DNA of 64,000 nt from Sphingopyxis sp. JAI108 (lineage in GTDB: Bacteria; Pseudomonadota; Alphaproteobacteria; Sphingomonadales; Sphingomonadaceae): assembly GCF_013410105.1 (NCBI RefSeq), contig NZ_JACCCJ010000001.1:1860001-1924000 (forward strand), read 5' to 3'. Positions 1 to 8,582 of the stretch are shown piece by piece (the stretch's first letter is position 1; every line of letters starts with the position of its first letter). The position numbers and the translations under genes are program-made. Below the pieces are notes generated by a model. The model saw only the letters and a list, made by a program, of their open reading frames with translations. It was not told the DNA's origin and did no database searches.

Positions 1-372
1 CCCTGTTACGCGCCCGAGTTCGAAGAGCTTGCCGCCGACGGCCAACGCCAGTGCCGCTACAAGCAGTTCAAGGAAACGCTGCCCAGCGGCAAGAGCTACG
101 CGATCCTCGACATCACGACGATCCCGGAAGACGATACCCCGCTCGTCGTCGTGCCCGAGGGGCATCTGTTCCTGATGGGCGACAACCGCGATCGCAGCGC
201 CGACAGCCGTTTCCCCGCGATGGAAAATCAGGGCATCGGCCTCGTCCCCGAGGAAAATCTGGTCGGCCACGCGCTGGTCGGGATGTTCTCGACCGACGGG
301 TCGGCAAGCTGGATCAACCCGATCAGCTGGTTCACCGCCGCGCGCTGGGGACGAATCGGGGAAGGTTTTTGA
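1..372 (+). CDS. lepB: Signal peptidase I, C-terminal part (partial, runs in from the left)
   Basis: This is the C-terminal 123 codons of type I signal peptidase, the inner-membrane serine protease that removes leader peptides from exported proteins. The open frame begins at base 1 with no start, so the gene is cut by the window edge. The conserved block [11 protein letters not shown] lies around residues 60-70 of the fragment and is the diagnostic signal peptidase I box E. The catalytic Ser and Lys would lie upstream, outside the window. The TGA stop at 370-372 overlaps the TTG start of rnc. The order lepB-rnc-era is the classical arrangement and supports the assignment. Confidence 0.93.
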   Translation, partial: PCYAPEFEELAADGQRQCRYKQFKETLPSGKSYAILDITTIPEDDTPLVVVPEGHLFLMGDNRDRSADSRFPAMENQGIGLVPEENLVGHALVGMFSTDGSASWINPISWFTAARWGRIGEGF

Positions 373-1049
373 GCGACCCACTCGATACCGGGGCGCTCGC
401 CGGGATCATCGGCTGCAGCCCGGACGACCCGGCGCTTTACGACCTGGCTCTGACGCACGGCAGCACCGGGCGCGCCGATTATCAGCGGCTCGAATTTCTT
501 GGCGACCGGGTGCTCGGGCTCGTCATCGCGTCCGAACTCTACACGCGCTTTCCCTCCGCCAGCGAAGGCGAGATGTCGTCGCGCCTGCATGTGCTCGCCT
601 CGGGTGCGACCTGCGCCGCTATCGCGCACAAGCTCGACCTGACGGCGCTGATCCGTTTCGGCGCGCAGGCGCGCAACGACGGTGGGCGCTACAGCGACAA
701 TATTGCCGCCGACGCGATCGAGGCGCTGATCGGTGCGCTCTATCTCGATCAGGGGATGGAGGGCGCTCGCGCGTTCATCCTGGCGCATTGGAACGAGATG
801 ATCGCCGGGCAGCAGGCGGCGCCCAAACACCCCAAAGCGGCGCTGCAGGAATGGGCGCTCGCGCGAAAACGCCGCCCGCCCGAATATGAAATCGTCGCGC
901 GCGAAGGCCCCGACCATGCCCCGCGCTTTCGCGTCGCGGTCAGCGTCGGAAAACTGGCCCGGGCAGAGGCCGAGGGCGCATCGAAACAGGCGGCCGAAAA
1001 GGCTGCGGCGGCAGCTCTGCTCGCCGAACTCGAAGGAATGAAAATATGA
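369..1049 (+). CDS. rnc: Ribonuclease III
   Basis: Double-strand-specific endoribonuclease that processes rRNA precursors and structured mRNAs. The protein is 226 aa from the TTG at 369, normal for the family. The signature [12 protein letters not shown] sits near residues 38-49, followed by a second catalytic block ([15 protein letters not shown]). A double-stranded RNA-binding domain fills the C-terminus (about residues 155-225: PKAALQEW...[16 protein letters not shown]). The open frame extends further upstream, but that stretch is the shadow of lepB. The TTG overlaps the lepB stop in a TTGA tetranucleotide, which decides the start and suggests translational coupling. The rnc stop in turn overlaps the era start (ATGA). 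Confidence 0.95.
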   Translation: MSDPLDTGALAGIIGCSPDDPALYDLALTHGSTGRADYQRLEFLGDRVLGLVIASELYTRFPSASEGEMSSRLHVLASGATCAAIAHKLDLTALIRFGAQARNDGGRYSDNIAADAIEALIGALYLDQGMEGARAFILAHWNEMIAGQQAAPKHPKAALQEWALARKRRPPEYEIVAREGPDHAPRFRVAVSVGKLARAEAEGASKQAAEKAAAAALLAELEGMKI

Positions 1050-1939
1050 CCCATCGTTGCGGATTTGTCGCCGTCGTCGGCGCGCCCAACGCGGGCAAAT
1101 CGACGATCGTCAACGCGCTCGTCGGGCAGAAAGTGGCGATCGTCAGTCCCAAGGCGCAGACGACGCGCACCCGGCTGATGGGCGTTGCGATGGACGGCGA
1201 GACGCAGATCATCCTGATCGACACGCCGGGCATTTTCGCCCCCACCCGCAGACTCGACCGCGCAATGGTTGCCGCCGCGTGGAACAGCCTCGACCAGGCC
1301 GAGGCGATCCTCGTGATGATCGATGCAGCAGCGAAGCTCGGGGAACGTGCCGAGCGCGTATTGCAGGGCATCGAGGGGCGGCCCGAGAAGAAGTTTCTCG
1401 TCCTCAACAAGGTCGATCTGACCAAGAAGGACAAGCTGCTGACGATCGCGACGCAGCTCAACGAGCGCGTCGCCTTCGACGAAACCTTCTTCATCTCGGC
1501 GAGCACCGGCGACGGCGTTCCCGAACTCAAGGCGCACCTCGCGAAACTGATGCCCGAGGGGCACTGGCACTTCCCCGAGGACGAGGTCAGCGACGCACCC
1601 GAACGCATGCTCGCCGCAGAGATCACGCGCGAGCAGCTTTATCGCCAGCTCCACGAGGAACTGCCGTATCAATCAACCGTCGAGACCGAAAAATTCACGA
1701 CGCGCCCCGACGGCAGCGCCGAAATCCACCAGCAGATCCTCGTCGCGCGCGACAACCAGCGCGCGATCATCCTTGGCCACAAGGGCGAGCGGATCAAGGA
1801 AATCGGCAGCAAGGCGCGCGCCGAACTGGCCGAACTGCTTGGTCGCAAGGTCCACCTGTTCCTGCATGTCAAGGTCAAGGCGAACTGGGATGAAGACCGC
1901 AGCGTTTATCGCGACATGGGGCTTGATTGGGTCGACTAA
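1046..1939 (+). CDS. era: GTPase Era
   Basis: Essential Ras-like GTPase with a KH RNA-binding domain that binds the 3' end of 16S rRNA during 30S subunit maturation. All G motifs are visible: G1 GAPNAGKST near residue 12, G3 DTPG near residue 60, G4 NKVD near residue 123, and SAS for G5. The C-terminal KH domain has the [15 protein letters not shown] block near residue 243. Length 297 aa is typical. The ATG overlaps the rnc stop by 4 bp. Its TAA shares bases with the TAG of the convergent lipase-like gene (CTAA at 1936-1939). Confidence 0.97.
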   Translation: MTHRCGFVAVVGAPNAGKSTIVNALVGQKVAIVSPKAQTTRTRLMGVAMDGETQIILIDTPGIFAPTRRLDRAMVAAAWNSLDQAEAILVMIDAAAKLGERAERVLQGIEGRPEKKFLVLNKVDLTKKDKLLTIATQLNERVAFDETFFISASTGDGVPELKAHLAKLMPEGHWHFPEDEVSDAPERMLAAEITREQLYRQLHEELPYQSTVETEKFTTRPDGSAEIHQQILVARDNQRAIILGHKGERIKEIGSKARAELAELLGRKVHLFLHVKVKANWDEDRSVYRDMGLDWVD

Positions 1940-3060
1940 ATCCGCCGGCAATCATTCGGCGGCGGGTTGCCGTCGAAGCGCGAGGTGATCCAGCCGATCG
2001 TTTCCTGCGCGCTCTCTTTCGCGCTCGCGCCATGATCGCCCGTCATGTCGATCCAGCGCAGCGGCGTGCCGAGCCTGCACACGGCCTTCGCGAACTTGCG
2101 CGTGACCGTGGGCGCGACGATCGTGTCGTTGCGGCTCTGTGCGATCAGCAGCGGACCCGGCACACGCGCAGGATCGACACTGTTGGCGCGCGCGAAGGAG
2201 CCGAAAGGCTCGATCTTCGCGATATCCCTATTTTTGGTCGCGCGGGCGATGGTGAGGATTCCGAGGATCGTACCGAGCTTCGGCTTCTTGTCGAAGCTCA
2301 CGCAATTATTCTCGGCGAGCCGGTGAATAATGCCCTGGTTCGTGCGGTTGGCGATCGAATCGAGCGAAAATCCGTATAGCGTCGACCAGCTGTGCAGCGC
2401 GAAGGACAAGAGCAGCGCGCGCGCGTTTTTGTCACTGCCCTCGCGCAAATTGGCGGCGAGATCGGTCGGCGGGGCAGCCGCCGCGGTTGCTATCAGCCGC
2501 AAGTCGGGGGCGTAGGAACGCGCGGCCATTGCGGTCCAAAGCGCCGCATGACCGCCCTGCGATTCACCCCAGACCGCAAAGTCGCTGCCGGCAGCCGCAC
2601 CGGGAATTTCGCGCGCAGCACGCAACCCGTCCAGAACCGACTGCGCGGTGTCCGGGCCGACGAGAAACGGATGCATCGTCGGGCTCGCAAGGCCGATATA
2701 ATCGGGCGCGACGACCACATATCCGCGTAGCACCGCATCAATGCCCGCCGTCGCGGCAAAGAAATTCGGGCTGATCGAGGGTGCGCATTTTTCGGCGACA
2801 CCCCATGCGCCGTGCGTCCAGGCGATGACGCGGCGCGGGCGCGGCGGGATCGCCTCCATCGGCGCGGCGACGATGCCGGTGACGGCAAAGCGCTGGCCGC
2901 TCCCATTGCTCGTCCAATATTGCACGCGCCATGCCTGCACGCCCGGTGGCGTGTCCTGCATCGGAGCGGCCGAGATCAGATATTGCGACGGCTGGGCGGC
3001 CGCGGGGAACGAAAGCGCCGACAGGATGACGAGCAGGACGGCGGCAAGCAGGTGGCGCAT
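1936..3060 (-). CDS. Secreted lipase-family alpha/beta hydrolase
   Basis: A 374-residue exported hydrolase resembling the secretory lipase (LIP) family. A signal peptide covers about residues 1-23 (MRHLLAAVLLVILSALSFPAAA). The nucleophile elbow is GESQGG, with Ser about residue 167. An oxyanion-type WTHGAWG block lies about residue 82. The Asp and His of the triad are plausibly in SRNDTIVAP and DMTGDHG near the C-terminus. I chose the ATG at 3060 rather than the upstream in-frame start at 3084, because a GGGGAGA ribosome site lies 6-12 bases before it and because the signal peptide begins there. Substrate is unknown. It converges on era with a 4-bp stop overlap. Confidence 0.75.
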   Translation of the reverse strand: MRHLLAAVLLVILSALSFPAAAQPSQYLISAAPMQDTPPGVQAWRVQYWTSNGSGQRFAVTGIVAAPMEAIPPRPRRVIAWTHGAWGVAEKCAPSISPNFFAATAGIDAVLRGYVVVAPDYIGLASPTMHPFLVGPDTAQSVLDGLRAAREIPGAAAGSDFAVWGESQGGHAALWTAMAARSYAPDLRLIATAAAAPPTDLAANLREGSDKNARALLLSFALHSWSTLYGFSLDSIANRTNQGIIHRLAENNCVSFDKKPKLGTILGILTIARATKNRDIAKIEPFGSFARANSVDPARVPGPLLIAQSRNDTIVAPTVTRKFAKAVCRLGTPLRWIDMTGDHGASAKESAQETIGWITSRFDGNPPPNDCRRI

Positions 3061-3138
3061 GGACAAGTCTCCCCGATGCGCCAAGATAACACGGCTTCAC
3101 GCCTTCGGAAACGCCGAGCGTTAAGCCGCTCTAACCCT

Positions 3139-3166
3139 CGTCACTCCCGCTTTCGCGGGAATGACG
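3139..3166. repeat. Palindromic intergenic repeat (CGTCAcTCCCGC / GCGGGAaTGACG)
   Basis: Twelve-base arms with one mismatch and a 4-base loop form a hairpin between topA and the lipase gene. No T-run follows on either strand, so it looks like a dispersed palindromic element of the 'CATTCCCGC...GCGGGAATG' kind common in sphingomonad genomes rather than a clear intrinsic terminator. A related palindrome sits at 15506-15537. Confidence 0.55.
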
Positions 3167-3174
3167 AAGGAATT

Positions 3175-5724
3175 TCACTCGGCCGCCTTCTTGGCAGGCG
3201 CCTTCTTCGCCGCAGCTTTCTTCGCGGGCGCCTTTTTCTTCGGCGCCGCCTTCTTCTTGCCCTTCGCAGGCCCCTTTGCCGCGCGCGCATCGATCAGCGC
3301 GATCGCCTCTTCGAGCGTCAGTGTCGCGGGGTCGGCGGTCTTGGGCAAGGTCGCGTTGGTCGTGCCGTCGGTCACATAGGGGCCGAAGCGCCCCTCCATC
3401 AGCTTCATCTCACCGCCGCTCGTCGGGTGCGGGCCAAAGGTGTTGAGCGGTTCGGCCTTGGTCCGCCCGCGCCCGCCGCCTGCCGCAGCTTCGGCAATGC
3501 GGACGACTGCGGCGTTCATGCCGATGTCGAAGATTTCGGCGGTGCCCGTCAGCTTCGCATATTTGCCGTCGTGGAGCAGATAAGGACCATAGCGCCCCAG
3601 CCCCGCCATGATCGGCTTGCCGCTTTCGGGATGCACGCCGACCTCGCGCGGCAGGCTCAAAAGCCGCAGCGCATAATCAAGATCGAAATCCTCCCCCGGA
3701 ATGTCCTTGGGGATCGACGAACGCTTCGCCTCCTTGCCGTCGCCGAGCTGGATATACGGCCCGAAGCGTCCGCTGCGCTTCGTCACTTCCAGCCCCGATT
3801 CCGGATCATTGCCCATCGTTTCGGGCCCGGTGTCAGCCCCGTCGCTTCCGCCGGGCTGCGCGAACTTGCGTGTATATTTGCAGTCGGGATAATTGCTGCA
3901 CGCGATAAACGGCCCGAACTTGCCGCCACGCAGCGCCAGCTTGCCGGTGCCGCAATTGGGACAGATGCGCGGGTCGCTGCCGTCACCCTTGTCGGGAAAG
4001 AGATAGGGGCCGAGGAACTCATCGAGCGCCGCGGTAATCTCCGACGGCTTTTGCTCCATCACCTCGCCGGTGCGCGGCTTGAAGTCACGCCAGAAACGTT
4101 CGAGCACCGCCTGCCACTGCGCACGGCCGCCCGAGACGTCGTCGAGCTCTTCCTCGAGGCCCGCGGTGAAGTCGTAACCGACATAGCGTTCGAAAAAGCG
4201 TTCGAGGAACGCCGTCAACAGCCGTCCGCTCTCCTCGGGGATGAAGCGGTTCTTCTCGACCGTCACATAGGCGCGGTCCTTCAGCACTTGCAGGATCGAC
4301 GCGTAGGTCGACGGACGCCCGATGCCGAGCTCTTCCATCTTCTTGACGAGGCTTGCTTCCGAATAACGCGGCGGCGGCTGCGTCTCATGGCTTTCGACCT
4401 CGACGCCGGTCTTCGCGGGCGCGTCGCCCTTTGCCATCGCGGGCAACAGGCGCGCGTCGTCGTCGTCCGCGCTATCGTCGCGGCCCTCGTCATAAAGCGC
4501 AAGGAAACCCGGGAATTTCACCACCTGGCCCGTCGCGCGCATCACTGTCTTGCCGGTGCCGTCGGAAAGGTCGACGCTCGTGCGTTCGAGCCGCGCCGAT
4601 GCCATCTGGCTCGCGAGCGCGCGCTTCCAGATCAGTTCGTAAAGCCGCGCATGGTCGCCGCTTCCCGCCTTGTCCTTGCTGAAATCGGTCGGACGGATCG
4701 CCTCATGCGCTTCCTGCGCGTTCTTCGCCTTGGTCTGATACTGCCGCGGCTGGTCGGGGACGTAGCCGCCGTCGTAGCGCGTCGCGATGGCTTTGCGGGC
4801 AGCACTGATCGCGCTGTGGTCCATCTGGACGCCGTCGGTCCGCATATAGGTGATCGCGCCATCTTCATAGAGCGCCTGCGCGATCCGCATCGTGTGGCTG
4901 GCCGAAAAGCCGAGCTTGCGCGCCGCTTCCTGCTGCAAGGTCGACGTCGTGAAGGGCGGCGGCGGGTTGCGCGTCAGCGGCTTGGTCTCAACCGTGTCGA
5001 CGGTGAAATGGCCCGCGTTCACATCGGCTTCGGCGGCGCGCGCGTCGGCTTCGTTGGTGATCGTCAGCCGCTCGATCTTGTCGCCCTTCCAACGGGAAAG
5101 CCGCGCCTTGAACGGCGTCCCGCCCATCTCGAACAAGCCCGTCACCGACCAATATTGCTGCGCAACAAAGGCCTCGATCTCGCGCTCGCGCTCGACCACC
5201 AGGCGCAGCGCGACCGACTGGACGCGTCCCGCCGATTTCGCACCGGGCAGCTTGCGCCACAGCACTGGCGACAGGGTGAAACCGACGAGATAGTCAAGTG
5301 CCCGACGCGCGCGATAGGCGTCGATCAGATCGTCGTCGAGCGCGCGCGGGTGCGCCATCGCGTCGGTCACCGCCTGCTTGGTGATCGCGTTGAAGGTTAC
5401 GCGGTCGACCGATGCGGGCAGCGCCTTCTTGCTTCGCAGCAATTCCTGCACATGCCAGCTGATCGCTTCGCCCTCGCGATCAGGGTCGGTCGCCAGGATC
5501 AGGCGGTCGGCGCCCTTCGCCGCGTCCGAAATTTCCTTCAGCCGCTTCGCCTTGTCGGGATACAGCTGCCACTGCATCGCAAAACCGTCGTCGGGATCGA
5601 CCGAGCCGTCCTTCGGCGGCAGATCGCGAACGTGGCCATAGGATGCCAGAACCTTGAAATCGCGACCGAGATACTTCTCGATCGTCTTCGCCTTGGCGGG
5701 CGATTCAACAATTACCAATTGCAT
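3175..5724 (-). CDS. topA: DNA topoisomerase I (type IA)
   Basis: Relaxes negative supercoils via a 5'-phosphotyrosine intermediate. The N-terminus is the TOPRIM domain (VESPAKAKTIEKYLG at residues 6-20, ATDPDREGEA at 79-88). The active-site Tyr is in GAITYMRTDGV near residue 295. A four-Cys zinc finger (CPNCG...CSNYPDC) lies near residue 600, followed by repeated RFGPY-type topoisomerase C-terminal repeats and a Lys/Ala/Pro-rich basic tail typical of alphaproteobacteria. Length 849 aa is normal. It closes the plsY-dprA-(vWA)-topA series on this strand. Its ribosome-binding region (GGGGATAG) lies in the right arm of the hairpin at 5731-5780. Confidence 0.97.
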   Translation of the reverse strand: MQLVIVESPAKAKTIEKYLGRDFKVLASYGHVRDLPPKDGSVDPDDGFAMQWQLYPDKAKRLKEISDAAKGADRLILATDPDREGEAISWHVQELLRSKKALPASVDRVTFNAITKQAVTDAMAHPRALDDDLIDAYRARRALDYLVGFTLSPVLWRKLPGAKSAGRVQSVALRLVVEREREIEAFVAQQYWSVTGLFEMGGTPFKARLSRWKGDKIERLTITNEADARAAEADVNAGHFTVDTVETKPLTRNPPPPFTTSTLQQEAARKLGFSASHTMRIAQALYEDGAITYMRTDGVQMDHSAISAARKAIATRYDGGYVPDQPRQYQTKAKNAQEAHEAIRPTDFSKDKAGSGDHARLYELIWKRALASQMASARLERTSVDLSDGTGKTVMRATGQVVKFPGFLALYDEGRDDSADDDDARLLPAMAKGDAPAKTGVEVESHETQPPPRYSEASLVKKMEELGIGRPSTYASILQVLKDRAYVTVEKNRFIPEESGRLLTAFLERFFERYVGYDFTAGLEEELDDVSGGRAQWQAVLERFWRDFKPRTGEVMEQKPSEITAALDEFLGPYLFPDKGDGSDPRICPNCGTGKLALRGGKFGPFIACSNYPDCKYTRKFAQPGGSDGADTGPETMGNDPESGLEVTKRSGRFGPYIQLGDGKEAKRSSIPKDIPGEDFDLDYALRLLSLPREVGVHPESGKPIMAGLGRYGPYLLHDGKYAKLTGTAEIFDIGMNAAVVRIAEAAAGGGRGRTKAEPLNTFGPHPTSGGEMKLMEGRFGPYVTDGTTNATLPKTADPATLTLEEAIALIDARAAKGPAKGKKKAAPKKKAPAKKAAAKKAPAKKAAE

Positions 5725-5730
5725 TCAAAA

Positions 5731-5780
5731 CTATCCCCGTCACCGGCTCTCACATGTACGCGCGAGGGTGGCGGGGATAG
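5731..5780 (-). promoter_or_regulatory. Long hairpin covering the topA ribosome-binding region
   Basis: CTATCCCCG.CACC (5731-5744) pairs with GGTG.CGGGGATAG (5767-5780), about 14 positions with one non-canonical pair and a 22-base loop. In the topA direction the hairpin is followed by TTTTGA and then the ATG, and the GGGGA likely to act as Shine-Dalgarno lies in the 3' arm. It could be a weak terminator after the vWA gene, an RBS-masking structure for topA, or a dispersed repeat. The sequence alone does not decide. Confidence 0.4.
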
Positions 5781-5804
5781 CTTGATTCCGTCAAGCGGGA
5801 TTTT

Positions 5805-7391
5805 CTACCCGTCCTGCCATTTGAAATCGGCGGGCAGGATGCATTTGCCGGCGTCATATTTGCCGACGCTGCGGATGATTTCCTGATCGTCGGGCTCGAT
5901 GCGGCGGCCGCTGATCTGGCTATCGATCACACGGCGGACGAGCGCGTCGAGTTTGGTCACGAGATAGCAGTCGATCGCCGGCGGCGCGTGTGGATTGCCG
6001 ACGCCGCTGTCGTCGGTCAGGAACAGGTATCGCGACTGGGTCGCCGCCGCCATCGCGCGCATCGCATATTCTGCCTTGTCGGCGACACCCGAGGCAGCAA
6101 CCGGCGTGACGTGGATGCGCTTGGCGCGTGCCGCCTCGGCGGCTTGCCATGTTCGCCCGAACTTGTCGTCGTGTGGCGGCGCGTCGGCGACGAGCAGCAG
6201 GGACTTCACCGCATCGGGGCGCCAGTCCTGACCGACCGCGCGGATCATCGCCTGGTCCATCGCCTCTGGATAGTCCCCACCTCCGTTGGCGTTCTGCCGC
6301 GCCAGCGCGCCCTGCACGCGCCCGATATCGCGGTCGAATGCGATGGTACGCGTCACATATTCGTCGCCGAGGTCACGATAGAAAACGAACCCGATGCGGA
6401 TGTCGAGATCGCGATGCTTTGCGGTAATCGCGCCGATGATCGAGCGGAGCTCGGCCTGCAGATAGCGGATCTCGTCGCCCATGCTGCCCGTCGTGTCGAC
6501 GACGAGCATCAAGTCGAGCTTCGTCACTTTCGACGCCGTTTGATTTGCGGTCAGGCCAACGAGCTGGCCTCCGGGAGCGTCGGAGACGAGCACGGGCCGG
6601 GCGTTCGCGATCGCGCGGCCGGCCTTCCGCGCCGAAACCGTGATCCGTTCGCTCAACCGGTCTAGCCCGGGAAAGAAGACCGCGCCCCCGTCGGCCTGCG
6701 TCGCCATCGTGATGCTGTTGCCGTCGCTGCACGTCACGGTGACGTCGGCGAAGGCGATCGGCTGGCCGCTGCGGTCATTGACCTTTACGGTGACCACGCG
6801 GGTCGTATCGACGCGCGGCAGGTTCCGCACCTCCTGCCCCAGATCGCCGCTGCGGTTGACGTAGGCCGCATAAAGTTCGGGGTTGAGCAGATCGTCATGT
6901 TCGCCTGCGGTCAAAATGCCCGATTGCGGCTGCGGCTGCGGATAGGGACGCGGAGGCACGATTGCCGGGACGACGCGCGAAAAGTCCGAGGATGACTCCG
7001 GCACGGCCGAAGCGGGCGGCGGCGGCAGTGCTTCGACCGAGGCATCGCCGGGTACTGCTCGCGACCCGCTCACCGCGACATCGGCGGAATCGCCGGAATA
7101 GGACGAAGGCGGCGGTGCCATCGGAGGAGGAGGAGGAGGTGACGGCGGAGCGGCTTCGACCGGCATCGCCTCCTCGCGGTCGCGCTCCGCGCTGCCCCGC
7201 GTCTTGTGGAGGCTGGCGTGCTGCTGCTGTTGCGGCCGCTCCTCGGGAGCGAGCTGCGGCAAGGGAGCGGCGTTGCGACAGAAACCTTGATCGGGTGCAG
7301 GCCGCGACTGGGCCATCGCGAGGGGGATCGGTGCCGGCGCGGAGGCCAGCATGGCAAACATCGTGACGCCTGTCAGGAACCGGCTTCGCAT
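5805..7391 (-). CDS. Secreted von Willebrand factor A (vWA) domain protein
   Basis: A 528-residue exported protein of unknown role. An N-terminal signal peptide (about residues 1-27, ending AMAQ) is followed by a long Pro/Ser-rich low-complexity segment to about residue 150. The motif TAGEHDDLLNPELY (about residue 160) resembles the TAG-x-DD block of YfbK-type vWA proteins. Next come a carboxypeptidase-regulatory-like beta domain (VKVNDRSGQPIAFADVTV) and a vWA domain with a full MIDAS start, DTTGSMGDE. vWA domains usually bind a metal and mediate protein contacts. The ATG at 7391 has GGGGAGA just upstream, better than the TTG six bases earlier. The gene sits inside the otherwise conserved plsY-dprA-topA series. 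Confidence 0.8.
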   Translation of the reverse strand: MRSRFLTGVTMFAMLASAPAPIPLAMAQSRPAPDQGFCRNAAPLPQLAPEERPQQQQHASLHKTRGSAERDREEAMPVEAAPPSPPPPPPMAPPPSSYSGDSADVAVSGSRAVPGDASVEALPPPPASAVPESSSDFSRVVPAIVPPRPYPQPQPQSGILTAGEHDDLLNPELYAAYVNRSGDLGQEVRNLPRVDTTRVVTVKVNDRSGQPIAFADVTVTCSDGNSITMATQADGGAVFFPGLDRLSERITVSARKAGRAIANARPVLVSDAPGGQLVGLTANQTASKVTKLDLMLVVDTTGSMGDEIRYLQAELRSIIGAITAKHRDLDIRIGFVFYRDLGDEYVTRTIAFDRDIGRVQGALARQNANGGGDYPEAMDQAMIRAVGQDWRPDAVKSLLLVADAPPHDDKFGRTWQAAEAARAKRIHVTPVAASGVADKAEYAMRAMAAATQSRYLFLTDDSGVGNPHAPPAIDCYLVTKLDALVRRVIDSQISGRRIEPDDQEIIRSVGKYDAGKCILPADFKWQDG

Positions 7392-7407
7392 CCACAATCT
7401 CCCCGCA

Positions 7408-7424
7408 TGTGATACAATATCACA
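7408..7424. promoter_or_regulatory. Perfect operator-like palindrome upstream of the vWA gene
   Basis: TGTGATA-CAA-TATCACA: 7-bp perfect arms with a 3-bp centre, 16 bp upstream of the vWA start codon and just outside its ribosome site. It resembles a dimeric regulator site. The half-site spacing (TGTGA-N7-TCACA) is one base longer than the classical CRP site, so the binding protein is uncertain. Confidence 0.45.
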
Positions 7425-7496
7425 AGCCTGTGGCTCGGCCGCTGAACCGTGGCTGAACCGCGACGAGACGTTGATGGCTTGGTGCGGCGGCGGCTA

Positions 7497-8582
7497 TCAC
7501 ACGAGCGAGATCTTCGCCCCGGCATGACGCTCGACGCGGCCCGCGAGTTCGAGTTCGAGCAGCACGAGTTGCACCGTCGAGGCATCCTGCCCCGATTGTC
7601 GCACCAATTCGTCTACCGCGACCGGCGTCGGGCCGAGCAGGTCGATCAGCGACCGGCGCTCGCCCTCTCCCGCGTCCGCCGGTGCGGCGGCCGGCGTGAA
7701 GCGCTGCACCGGCTCGCGGACCATCCGCGCGTCGATCGGTCCGACCGCTTCGATCACGTCGTCGACTGTCTGGATCAAAGTCGCGCCTTCCCGGATCAAC
7801 AGGTTGCAGCCCTGCGCGCGCGGATCGAGCGGAGAGCCCGGCACCGCCATCACCTCGCGTCCGTAATCGCCGGCGCGCCGAGCCGTGATCAGCGACCCCG
7901 ATTTCGGCGCCGCCTCGATCACCACGGTCCCGTGGGCGATGCCTGCGATGACCCGGTTGCGCGCGGGAAAATGACGCGCGAGCGGCTCCGCGCCCGGCGG
8001 CTGTTCGGCGATGAGCAGCTGGTCGCTCGCGATCTTTTCCTGAAGCGCGGCATTTTCAGGCGGAAAGGCGATGTCGATGCCGCTCGCGATCACCCCCGCC
8101 GTCGCGCCGCCAAGCGCGCCGATGTGCGCGGCGGTATCGACCCCGCGCGCCAGCCCGCTGACCACCGTGACGTCGCGCGTGGCAAGATCGGCTGCGAGCT
8201 GGCGTGCGAAACGGCACGCAATCGCCGATGCATTGCGCGCACCGACGATCGCGACGCATGGTCGCCGGAGCATGGCCGTGTCGCCGCGCACGATCACGGC
8301 TGGCGGCGCGCCCTCGACCTCGCGCAGCATTGGCGAATATTCGTCCTCGTCGCTGAAAACATGGCGAGCGCCCAAGCCCGCCACACGTTCGATTTCGCGC
8401 TCGGCGACCTCGGGGGCCGCAATGCGCGCCTTGCCCGCTCCACCGCGCAGGACAAGGTCGGGCAACGCCTCGAGCGCCGCCACGCCCGACCCGAAGCGCG
8501 ACATGAGCTGGTGCCAGCTGACAGGTCCGACATGCGGCGTTCGGATCAGCCGCAGCCGCGCCAGCCGCTCGGCGTGGGTCAC
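7497..8582 (-). CDS. dprA: DNA-processing protein DprA (Smf)
   Basis: Protects incoming single-stranded DNA and loads RecA during natural transformation. The extended Rossmann fold carries the family blocks VAIVGARNASAIACRFARQLA, SGLARGVDTAAHIGAL and PARNRVIAG, then GSLITARRA and VPGSPLDPRAQGCNLLI. A C-terminal winged-helix (DML1-like) domain covers about residues 295-355. An N-terminal helix-hairpin segment (LRLIRTPHVGPVSWHQL) is present. The start is GTG at 8582, which overlaps the plsY stop (GTGA) and gives 361 aa. The longer upstream open frame is only the shadow of plsY. Confidence 0.93.
   Translation of the reverse strand: MTHAERLARLRLIRTPHVGPVSWHQLMSRFGSGVAALEALPDLVLRGGAGKARIAAPEVAEREIERVAGLGARHVFSDEDEYSPMLREVEGAPPAVIVRGDTAMLRRPCVAIVGARNASAIACRFARQLAADLATRDVTVVSGLARGVDTAAHIGALGGATAGVIASGIDIAFPPENAALQEKIASDQLLIAEQPPGAEPLARHFPARNRVIAGIAHGTVVIEAAPKSGSLITARRAGDYGREVMAVPGSPLDPRAQGCNLLIREGATLIQTVDDVIEAVGPIDARMVREPVQRFTPAAAPADAGEGERRSLIDLLGPTPVAVDELVRQSGQDASTVQLVLLELELAGRVERHAGAKISLV

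Noticed and set aside
2812-5886. 1024-codon open frame on the plus strand
   Set aside because: It is antisense to topA, an artefact of high GC third positions; composition is Arg-rich with no family motif.
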